A stretch of DNA of 64,000 nt. It comes from Acidobacteriaceae bacterium. Its GTDB lineage: Bacteria; Acidobacteriota; Terriglobia; Terriglobales; Acidobacteriaceae. Numbering within the stretch: position 1 is the stretch's first letter; each line of letters starts with the position of its first letter. Where the stretch lies: positions 1 to 64,000 of the forward strand of contig CAHJWN010000001.1 in assembly GCA_903642265.1 (NCBI GenBank), in the 5' to 3' direction. The translations under genes were made by a program, and so were the position numbers. This document shows positions 1 to 6,280 of this stretch, piece by piece. Below the pieces are notes generated by a model. It was not told where the DNA came from. It saw only the letters and a program-made list of their open reading frames with translations, and did no database searches.

Positions 1-39
1 GTTCACGGCATGAAGCTGGCGGTGGAGGGGCTCGGCTAG
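1..39 (+). CDS. C-terminal end of an upstream gene (partial)
   Basis: Frame 1 is open from the window edge and encodes 12 residues (ending in Val-Glu-Gly-Leu-Gly) before a TAG at 37-39. The P450 gene starts 11 nt later on the same strand. Twelve residues are too few to assign a family. The only support is an open frame running into the edge and the tight spacing typical of co-oriented genes here. The TAG also forms part of a TAGACT hexamer that may be the -10 element of the P450 gene. Confidence 0.45.
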   Translation, partial: VHGMKLAVEGLG

Positions 40-50
40 ACTGGGACACT

Positions 51-1436
51 ATGCCGACGTTGCCACAAGCTGCGACTGCCCAGAGGCGCTATCCTCCGGG
101 GCCAAGGTTTTTGCCTAGGCTGCTCACGGGCAGGATCTTCCGCCAGAATGCAACTTCGTATCTGACAGAGTGCGCTCGGAAATATGGCGACGTGGTGCAT
201 TACACGGCGGTGGGGCGGCATGTGTACCAGATCAACCATCCGGCGCTGATTGAAGACTTTTTTCTGAAGGACGCGGCAAAGCATCATCGCGGGCTGGTGA
301 TCAAGCGGTCGGTCGCGGTGCTGGGGCAGGGATTGCTGACGAGCGAAGAACCTCTGCATATGCGGCAGCGGAGGCTGGCGCAGCCGGCGTTTCATCGCGG
401 GCGGATTGCCGGGTACGCAGAGACGATTGGGCAGCAGGCGCTGGCGATGACGGCTCGATGGAAGGGCGGCGAGACGCGGGACCTGCGCGAGGAGATGCTG
501 GCAATTGCGTTGAGGATCGTGGGGAAGTGCCTGTTCGATCTGAACGTGAAGTCGGATGCGGAGGTGAAGAAGATCTCGAGCGCAGTCGATGCGTTTATGG
601 GATTTCTGCCACTGGCGTTTCTGCCATTCTCGGAGCAGATACAGAAGCTGCCGCTGCCAAGAATGAAGCGGATCCGCAAGGGGATCGAGGAGCTGGATGC
701 GCTGATTTACGGGATGATTGCGCAGCGGCGGGTAGACTCGGCCGACCGGGGAGATCTGCTGTCGATGTTGATGGCGGCGGTGGACACGGAGGCGACGGGC
801 GGCGAGGCGACGACGATGTCGGACACGCAGCTGCATGATGAATGCGTGACGGTGCTGCTGGCGGGGCATGAGACGACGGCGAATGCGCTGAGCTTTGCGC
901 TGTGGCTGCTGGCGAAGCATCCCGAGGTGCAGGAGAGGATCTCGGGGGAGGCGCGGGAGGTGCTGGGTGGTCGGGCCCCGGCGGCTGAAGACTATGCAAA
1001 GTTGAAGTACACCACGCAGGTGTTTGCGGAGACGCTGCGGCTGTATCCTCCGGTCTGGGTGACGGCGAGGACGTGCAATGAGCCGTATGAGATTGCGGGG
1101 TACAAGGTGGCGAAGGGATCGATCCTGATTGCGCCGCAGTTCGTGGTGCATCGGGATGAGCAATGGTTCCCGGACCCGCTGCGGTTCGATCCGGAGCGGT
1201 TTGCGGAGCAGAACAAGAGTGGAAGGCCGAGGTACGCTTTCTTTCCATTTGCGGGTGGGAGCAGGCAGTGCATCGGCGAGGGGCTGGCATGGATGGAGGG
1301 CGTGTTTGTGCTGGCGGTGGTTGCGCGGGACTGGAGGCTTTCGCTGCCGGCGGGGTCGGCGGAGGAGATTGCCTATGAGCCGGCAATCAGTTTGAGGCCG
1401 AAGGCGGGCGTGCCGCTGCGGTTGGAGCGACGCTAG
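51..1436 (+). CDS. Cytochrome P450
   Basis: A 461-residue haem-thiolate monooxygenase of normal bacterial length with all diagnostic P450 motifs. The I-helix oxygen-activation motif is AGHETT near residue 270. The K-helix ExxR is ETLR (E327, R330). The haem loop is FPFAGGSRQCIGEG, with the axial thiolate Cys407. No signal or anchor segment is seen, so it should be a soluble cytosolic enzyme needing external ferredoxin/reductase partners, none of which is encoded nearby. The overall pattern (PPGPR start, HETTANAL, PERF before the haem loop) resembles the CYP102/CYP4-like fatty-acid hydroxylase side of the superfamily, but the substrate cannot be read from sequence. A TAGACT hexamer lies 8 nt before the ATG. 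Confidence 0.93.
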   Translation: MPTLPQAATAQRRYPPGPRFLPRLLTGRIFRQNATSYLTECARKYGDVVHYTAVGRHVYQINHPALIEDFFLKDAAKHHRGLVIKRSVAVLGQGLLTSEEPLHMRQRRLAQPAFHRGRIAGYAETIGQQALAMTARWKGGETRDLREEMLAIALRIVGKCLFDLNVKSDAEVKKISSAVDAFMGFLPLAFLPFSEQIQKLPLPRMKRIRKGIEELDALIYGMIAQRRVDSADRGDLLSMLMAAVDTEATGGEATTMSDTQLHDECVTVLLAGHETTANALSFALWLLAKHPEVQERISGEAREVLGGRAPAAEDYAKLKYTTQVFAETLRLYPPVWVTARTCNEPYEIAGYKVAKGSILIAPQFVVHRDEQWFPDPLRFDPERFAEQNKSGRPRYAFFPFAGGSRQCIGEGLAWMEGVFVLAVVARDWRLSLPAGSAEEIAYEPAISLRPKAGVPLRLERR

Positions 1437-1477
1437 GCAGGTGTGCGTTGCAGGGTGCACGTTGGTAGTATCCGGCT

Positions 1478-2260
1478 ATGTCGAGTGAGGGCGAGGTTCT
1501 GGTTGAGGCGGCGGGGCTGACGAAAGAGTACCCGCGCGACGGGGGGGTGGCGCGGGTGGTGGAGGATGTTTCGTTGAGCGTTCGGCGGGGCGAGGCGCTG
1601 GGGCTGGTGGGCGAGTCGGGGTCGGGTAAGAGCACGGTGGCACGCATGATTCTGCGGCTGGTGGAGCCGACGGCGGGGTCGGTGCGATTTGCGGGGGAGA
1701 ATGTGCTGGCCGCGGGACCGCGGCAGCTAAGGGCGATGCGGCGGCGGATGCAGATTGTGTTCCAGGACCCGTATGCGGCGTTGAATCCAAGGATGTCGGT
1801 GAAGCAGATCCTGGCGGAGCCGTTTGCGATTCATAGGGAGCGGCCTGAGAACGGCCTGGAGGCTAGGCTTAGAGAGATGCTGCGGACGGTGGGGCTGGAT
1901 GAGTCAGCCCTGGCGAGGTATCCGCATGAGTTTAGCGGAGGGCAGCGACAGAGGATCAACATTGCGCGGGCGCTGGCGCTGCGGCCGGACTTCCTGGTGC
2001 TGGATGAGCCGGTGAGTGCGCTCGATGTGCTGGTGGGGGCGCAGGTGGTGAACCTGCTGCGGGACCTGCAGCGGGAGTATGGGCTGACGTATCTGTTCAT
2101 CTCGCACTCGATGCCGCTGGTGCGCTATTTGTGCGATCGTGTGGCGGTGATGCGGAAGGGGCGGCTGGTGGAGATTGGCGATGTGCTGGAGGTGTGCGAG
2201 AGGCCTCAGGAGCCGTACACGCGGGAGTTGATTGCGGCTACGCCGGAGCTGCCGGTGTAG
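1478..2260 (+). CDS. ABC transporter ATP-binding protein, oligopeptide/dipeptide (OppF/DppF) type
   Basis: A 260-residue nucleotide-binding subunit of a peptide-type importer. Walker A is GESGSGKST at about residues 45-53, the Q-loop lies in IVFQDPYAALNPR, the ABC signature FSGGQRQR begins at residue 152, Walker B FLVLDEP is at about 172-178, and the H-loop is in FISHSM. The FQDPYAALNPR segment and the C-terminal YTRELIAATPEL are characteristic of OppF/DppF proteins. No permease or binding protein adjoins it, although the unidentified gene cut at the left edge could belong to the system. ATG at 1478 has no Shine-Dalgarno sequence, but TAGTAT ends 6 nt upstream, consistent with a leaderless transcript. 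Confidence 0.9.
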   Translation: MSSEGEVLVEAAGLTKEYPRDGGVARVVEDVSLSVRRGEALGLVGESGSGKSTVARMILRLVEPTAGSVRFAGENVLAAGPRQLRAMRRRMQIVFQDPYAALNPRMSVKQILAEPFAIHRERPENGLEARLREMLRTVGLDESALARYPHEFSGGQRQRINIARALALRPDFLVLDEPVSALDVLVGAQVVNLLRDLQREYGLTYLFISHSMPLVRYLCDRVAVMRKGRLVEIGDVLEVCERPQEPYTRELIAATPELPV

Positions 2261-2300
2261 ATGGCTGAGCAATGCTGCGGTTTAGAGAGTGTGTAGGAAT

Positions 2301-2378
2301 GTCGTACCTCAGCGGCTAAAGTCGCACGCGAAAAGTCCGGGGGCGGCACGGCTGAAGCCGTGCCCTTAAGCAAGACGT
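2301..2378 (+). repeat. Dispersed intergenic repeat, family A, copy 1
   Basis: This stretch shares conserved ends (CGTACCT.AGCG..T.AAGTC at one end, GCAAGAC at the other) and a central GGCACGGC hairpin with 33725-33805. Here the hairpin is perfect, with two 9-bp arms at about 2344-2363. Both copies are intergenic and have no open frame. The architecture resembles REP/MITE-like palindromic units. Confidence 0.7.
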
Positions 2379-2407
2379 TCGCAGGAAGTCTATTTACGAA
2401 TGAGGGA

Positions 2408-2566
2408 GCTTCGATGCGGGAAGGCATGGGGCTTCCATACGGGTGAGGCAGGGGCTCGACGGGGAGGCTGCGTGGGCTTCGACCCGGAAGGTGCACGGGC
2501 TTTGATGCGGAACATTCGGGGGCTTCGATGCGGATGAGCAGGGGCTTCGATGCTCAGCAACAAGAA
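2408..2566 (+). repeat. Minisatellite: about seven copies of a 22-23-bp unit
   Basis: A unit of the form GCTTCGATGCGG followed by a variable A/G-rich stretch and GGG restarts at 2408, 2431, 2454, 2476, 2499, 2522 and 2544. The copies at 2499-2543 are closest to consensus and the middle copies are degenerate. The period is not a multiple of three and no frame is conserved, so it is not coding. With repeat A it fills the 337-bp gap between the ABC ATPase and the TSUP gene. The last unit ends about 30 nt before the TSUP start codon. Confidence 0.85.
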
Positions 2567-2597
2567 GCAAGAGTGCGGTGAATAGAATGAAAGAGGA

Positions 2598-3401
2598 ATG
2601 CTTTCTTCGCTCATTGCGCATGCGCACTACGTCTGGCTGGTCACAGCGTCATTTATTGCGGGTGTGATGAACGCGATGGCGGGCGGCGGATCGTTCGTGT
2701 CGTTTCCGGCGATGCTGGCGATAGGGGTTGCGCCGATCCAGGCGAATGCGACGAATACGGTTGCGTTGTGGCCAGGGCAGTTGACGTCGGTTGCGGCGCT
2801 CCGGGACGACCTGCGGAAAGACCTGCTGCCGGTGGTTGTCGGCGCATCAATACTTGGCGGCGTGAGTGGCGCGGTGGTGCTGTTGAAGACGAAGCAGATT
2901 ACGTTTTTGCACATGGTGCCGTGGCTGCTGCTGGTGGCTTCGGTGCTGTTTGGGATCAGCGGGCCAATGTCGCGATGGCTGCGGACAAGAGCTGAATCGA
3001 AGGCGATGGCGGCGACGGCGGAGTATAACCACAATGCCACACCGGCGCTGATGCCGCTGTTCCTGGTGCTGCTGCCGGTGTGTTTCTACATCGGGTACTT
3101 TGGCGCGGGCGCGGGGTTCCTGATTATGAGCGCGCTGGCGCTGTTCGGGATTGAGGAGATGCGGGCGCTGAACTCGATGAAGGTGCTGGCGGCTTGTCTT
3201 TCGAATTTTTGCGCGGTGATTACATTTATTGTGAGCGGCGCGGTGATCTGGAAGTACTGCTTTGTGTCGATGGTGATCTGCGGAGTGGGCGGGTATATCG
3301 GAGCGCAGTATGCGAGGAAGATCAACCCAAACGTGCTGCGGCTGATCGTGGTTGGGACGGGCTGCGTGATGGCGGCGTATTTCTTCTGGCGGCAGGCGTG
3401 A
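2598..3401 (+). CDS. TSUP-family membrane transporter (TauE/SafE sulfite-exporter family)
   Basis: A 267-residue integral membrane protein with about eight hydrophobic helices. The family's repeated glycine-rich motif appears in the first half (AGVMNAMAGGGSFVSFPAML) and in the second half (GYFGAGAGFLIMSAL), reflecting the internal duplication typical of TSUP proteins. Members move sulfite, sulfoacetate or other small organic anions across the inner membrane; the substrate here is unknown. The start ATG has a GAGG ribosome-binding site 5 nt upstream. It stands alone, separated from the DUF971 gene by 37 nt. Confidence 0.88.
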   Translation: MLSSLIAHAHYVWLVTASFIAGVMNAMAGGGSFVSFPAMLAIGVAPIQANATNTVALWPGQLTSVAALRDDLRKDLLPVVVGASILGGVSGAVVLLKTKQITFLHMVPWLLLVASVLFGISGPMSRWLRTRAESKAMAATAEYNHNATPALMPLFLVLLPVCFYIGYFGAGAGFLIMSALALFGIEEMRALNSMKVLAACLSNFCAVITFIVSGAVIWKYCFVSMVICGVGGYIGAQYARKINPNVLRLIVVGTGCVMAAYFFWRQA

Positions 3402-3438
3402 GGGCAGCGTAAACGCCCGGCATGAAAGAATTGAAGGT

Positions 3439-3873
3439 ATGAGCCATGAAGGAATTCGCTTCGTAAGTGCGGAAGAAGCCGAGCAGAACGCCGCGATGGA
3501 AAGTAAGAAGCTGTCGCCGGATGCGGTGACTCCGGCGAAGGTGCGGGTGAAGAAGAGCGAAGGCACCGGGATGGAGATCGACTGGCGCGATGGGCATAAA
3601 AGCGCATGGAGTTTCTTCTGGCTGAGGCATGGATGTCCTTGTGCGACGTGCCATGAAGAGCGCGAGGCAAGCGGGCGGCCACCGGGGGAAGCGAAGCCGA
3701 AGGCGGCGACCTTGCTGCCAATGTATGAAGCGCCGATAAAACCGCTGGAGGTTTCTCCAGTGGGCAAATATGCGCTGCGATTCAAGTGGAGCGACGGCCA
3801 TGAAAGCGGCATCTACTCCTGGGAGTATCTGCGACGACAGTGCAGGTGCGAGGTGTGCAAAGGGACCGCATGA
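3439..3873 (+). CDS. DUF971 (gamma-butyrobetaine hydroxylase-like N-terminal domain) protein
   Basis: A 144-residue single-domain protein. Two half-repeats of the DUF971 type are visible: a WRDGHKSAWSFFWLR segment at about residues 49-63 and a KWSDGHESGIYSWEYLR segment near the C-terminus. Cysteines cluster as C66-x-C68-xx-C71 and C135-x-C137-xx-C140, a likely metal-binding set. Stand-alone DUF971 proteins are often linked to Fe-S or molybdenum cofactor contexts, but the biochemical role is not settled. Its stop overlaps the start of the DUF3050 gene (ATGA at 3870-3873), indicating translational coupling. Confidence 0.85.
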   Translation: MSHEGIRFVSAEEAEQNAAMESKKLSPDAVTPAKVRVKKSEGTGMEIDWRDGHKSAWSFFWLRHGCPCATCHEEREASGRPPGEAKPKAATLLPMYEAPIKPLEVSPVGKYALRFKWSDGHESGIYSWEYLRRQCRCEVCKGTA

Positions 3874-4679
3874 TGAAGCCGGTAGAACAGAGTGAAGAGT
3901 TGCAGCGGATGGCCGAGCGGCTGCGGCCGTTTTATCTGAATCTGGCTGACCATGAACTTTATCGCAGCTTTGAAACGATCGAAGACCTGCATGTCTTCAT
4001 GGAATCGCATGTGTTTGCGGTGTGGGACTTTATGTCGCTGCTGAAGACGCTGCAGCGTGGGCTGACATGCGTGGAAGTGCCGTGGGTGCCGAGTAAGTTT
4101 CCAGCAAGCAGGCGGCTGGTGAATGAGATTGTGCTGGGTGAAGAGAGCGACGTGTATGGCACTCGGCCGGTGAGTCACTTCGAATTATATGTTGGGGCAA
4201 TGCGGGAGTGTGGAGCTTCGACGGCGGCAATTGATGCGCTGATTACGCGGCTGCGCGAGGGCGCCGTGTGGTCTCTGGCCCTGGCGATGAGTGGAGCGCC
4301 TGAGCCGGCATATCGATTCGTGCAGTCTACGTTTGGCATCATCGAAGGCGGCAAGCTGCATGCGATTGCGGCAGCGTTTACGTTTGGGCGAGAGGACCTG
4401 ATTCCGGATATGTTTCGCGGGTTTATTCGCGACCAGGATGCGCGCCTGTCGGGCAGACTGGCTACGCTGCGGTGGTATCTTGACCGGCACATTGAAGTGG
4501 ATGGCGAAGATCATGGACCGATGGCCTTGCAGATGGTGAGCGAGTTGTGCGGAAATGATCCCGTGAAGTGGAGCGAGGCGGCGGAAGCGGCAGAGAGTGC
4601 GCTGCGGGCGCGGATTGCTTTCTGGGACGGGATCGCGGCGAGTCTTGACATTGCAGCGGTAAAGGTCCTGGTGAATTAG
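3870..4679 (+). CDS. DUF3050 protein (haem-oxygenase-like fold, predicted)
   Basis: A soluble protein of 269 residues. The N-terminal pattern (LHVFMESHVFAVWDFMSLLKTLQ at about residues 38-60) and the GEESDVYG segment match my memory of DUF3050, a helical family related to haem-oxygenase-like/diiron oxygenase folds. Candidate metal ligands are His and Glu residues in HVFMESH and SHFELY, and EVDGEDHGP near residue 210. The start is taken at the ATG overlapping the upstream TGA. An earlier in-frame GTG-less extension would run inside DUF971 and is unlikely. The pair DUF971-DUF3050 is probably one operon; the substrate is unknown. Confidence 0.75.
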   Translation: MMKPVEQSEELQRMAERLRPFYLNLADHELYRSFETIEDLHVFMESHVFAVWDFMSLLKTLQRGLTCVEVPWVPSKFPASRRLVNEIVLGEESDVYGTRPVSHFELYVGAMRECGASTAAIDALITRLREGAVWSLALAMSGAPEPAYRFVQSTFGIIEGGKLHAIAAAFTFGREDLIPDMFRGFIRDQDARLSGRLATLRWYLDRHIEVDGEDHGPMALQMVSELCGNDPVKWSEAAEAAESALRARIAFWDGIAASLDIAAVKVLVN

Positions 4680-4690
4680 AGATTGAAGGG

Positions 4691-4719
4691 TTGCCGTCTC
4701 ACCTGGTGGAGGTGATACT
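4691..4719 (+). promoter_or_regulatory. Sigma70-type promoter for the lipoprotein gene
   Basis: TTGCCG (4691-4696), a 17-nt spacer, then GATACT (4714-4719), ending 6 nt before the ATG at 4726. Transcription would begin at or next to the start codon, giving a leaderless mRNA. A GGAGG inside the spacer is 14 nt from the ATG, too far for a normal ribosome-binding site. Confidence 0.55.
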
Positions 4720-4725
4720 CGGCTC

Positions 4726-5580
4726 ATGATTTATCCGCGGCTATCAGTAGTTATTGCATCGGGCGCATTCCTGGTGCCCCTGGTTTTGCTGACGGGGTGC
4801 GGTTCGAACGCTCCTTCAATGGTTTCGGTGGTGTACCCGGATGTCACGGGAAACTGGCAGATACAGACGTCCGCCGTTCCGGTTGAAGGCCAATTAACGA
4901 ACCAAAGTGTGTTGCTGCTTGGAGCACTGCAGAGTACCGGCGCAGATGTAAATGGGACATTTCGGTTCTCGTACCTCGAGGCAACTCCCGGTTGTCCTCT
5001 CGATGAGGTTGTAACGTTGAGCGGGACGACCGATAGTGAAGGCAACTTAAGCCTTAGCTCGGCGACGCTGACGAACGGGGCGAAGATCAAGGTTGCACTG
5101 CACGCGCCAGTCAAGCCAACTCCCTTGAGGGCGGGAAGTATCGAGGTAGACGGAAGTTCGTGCGCAATTGCTTCGTCTGCCGCTATAGGAGGCGAGATCG
5201 CCTCAGTGACGGGCATTTTCGGCGGTCCGCTTTCGGCTGGGGCGGCCAGCAGCGCTGGCACTGTTGCCGGGAGCGCTTCACTGACTCTGAGCCAGTCGGC
5301 GACACCGGGTGTTGATGGTCGGTTTCCGGTTACAGGGATGCTGACGTATACCCTGGGAACGTGTTCTGGAACAGTGGCAATGAGTGGTGACGTAAGCGGG
5401 GTTGGAATGACGATTGCGGCGGTCGCCACGCCACTGAGCAGGCCATCAGTTTCGCTCCTCGGACTAATTGACCCAACCGCAGATCAGATCTCGGTAGCGA
5501 ATGCTGAGTTTACGTCATTCTCGTGCATGGGAACTCAGCCGGCGATTGGCTCGTACAGTGGGAAGTTCACTCGCCAGTGA
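4726..5580 (+). CDS. Hypothetical lipoprotein
   Basis: A 284-residue protein with a type II signal sequence. It has a short positive N-terminus, a hydrophobic core, and the lipobox LLTGC with the modified Cys at residue 25 followed by GSN, which favours outer-membrane sorting over inner-membrane retention in proteobacterial terms. The mature part is rich in Ser, Thr, Gly and Ala, has regularly spaced beta-strand patterns and paired cysteines (for example GCPLDE, SSCAIA, GTCSGT, FSCMGT), and shows no enzyme motif. It looks like a beta-rich surface or periplasmic protein of the type common in acidobacteria. I do not recognise a named family. Confidence 0.72.
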   Translation: MIYPRLSVVIASGAFLVPLVLLTGCGSNAPSMVSVVYPDVTGNWQIQTSAVPVEGQLTNQSVLLLGALQSTGADVNGTFRFSYLEATPGCPLDEVVTLSGTTDSEGNLSLSSATLTNGAKIKVALHAPVKPTPLRAGSIEVDGSSCAIASSAAIGGEIASVTGIFGGPLSAGAASSAGTVAGSASLTLSQSATPGVDGRFPVTGMLTYTLGTCSGTVAMSGDVSGVGMTIAAVATPLSRPSVSLLGLIDPTADQISVANAEFTSFSCMGTQPAIGSYSGKFTRQ

Positions 5581-5609
5581 GAGGCGATCAACTTGCGATA
5601 AGCGAGAGA

Positions 5610-5658
5610 TTCATCGCGCAGATCTCTGGACTTTAGTACCAGAGAACTGCGCGATGAA
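5610..5658. terminator. Long near-perfect hairpin between convergent genes
   Basis: Arms of 12 bp (TTCATCGCGCAG) and 7 bp (TCTCTGG) separated by a single A.A mismatch, with a 9-nt loop, give a 20-position stem. It sits exactly between the stops of the convergent genes ending at 5580 (+) and 5676 (-). There is no clear U-tract on either side, so it may act as a bidirectional transcript-end stabiliser or a weak terminator rather than a classical intrinsic terminator. Confidence 0.7.
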
Positions 5659-5675
5659 CCCGATGCAGTGAACGC

Positions 5676-6014
5676 TTACTTGATGCTGAGGGTGGCTCCG
5701 CTGAGATAGGTGTCGACCTGTGCGATGACTGAACCGGCGACAAGGTTGGGGGTGGCGGTGTTTGCAAGGACCTTGGTGCCGACAGCAAGATGCAGGGCGA
5801 GGGTCTTACCGGTTTCGACCGTCATGAGGTTCTCGCCGACCTTGAGTTCGACAGGTGCGCCGGAGTCGTTGCGAAAGCTGATGGCGACCATCTTTTCTTT
5901 GGAAAAGAATGCGTGAACGGGGGTTGTGATGCTGAGAGGTGCGGCGTAAACAGCAGGTGCTGCGGCAAGCGCGAGCGCAGCAATAGAAGTAACAAAGAGA
6001 GTACGAGTGGTCAT
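5676..6014 (-). CDS. Small secreted protein of unknown function
   Basis: A 112-residue protein with a Sec signal peptide (TRTLFVTSIAALALAAA, cleavage after VYA-A near residue 25). The mature 87 residues have alternating hydrophobic patterns suggesting a small beta-sandwich, with no cysteines or catalytic motif. The ATG at 6014 is preferred over an upstream in-frame start at 6155 because it has a GGAG ribosome-binding site at good spacing and places the signal peptide at the terminus. The region upstream (6015-6280) is a divergent promoter region shared with the helicase gene; no operator stands out there. Confidence 0.7.
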   Translation of the reverse strand: MTTRTLFVTSIAALALAAAPAVYAAPLSITTPVHAFFSKEKMVAISFRNDSGAPVELKVGENLMTVETGKTLALHLAVGTKVLANTATPNLVAGSVIAQVDTYLSGATLSIK

Positions 6015-6280
6015 AGTGGCTCCGGGTCCTATAAAGGACGATCGTTCAATTTCGGCGGGCCACTCTGCCATGGTACAGAGGGCGGGTCGTTGAAATGAAC
6101 TACGCAATGAGACTCGCAGCGGTTCCATAAAGTTCAGAGATATCTTGCGATTCAATGTCTATTAATCAACATGTTCAGAGATGGGCAGGCATGGTCCGGA
6201 TTTGGACATCGCGGACGATTCGCCAGGGATTAGGTAAGCACATCGCGATCCATTTAACATGGTGGCTGGAGTTGTGAAGC

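Noticed and set aside
36-1460. 474-codon minus-strand frame opposite the P450 gene
   Set aside because: The + strand has a complete P450 with all motifs. The antisense frame is Arg/Pro/His-rich, as expected from the complement of high-GC coding DNA. Other long antisense frames (for example opposite the helicase at 6989-8440 and the GH3 gene) were rejected for the same reason.
4706-4711. GGAGG as the ribosome-binding site of the lipoprotein gene
   Set aside because: It is 14 nt from the ATG and lies inside the promoter spacer; the -10 position suggests transcription begins downstream of it.
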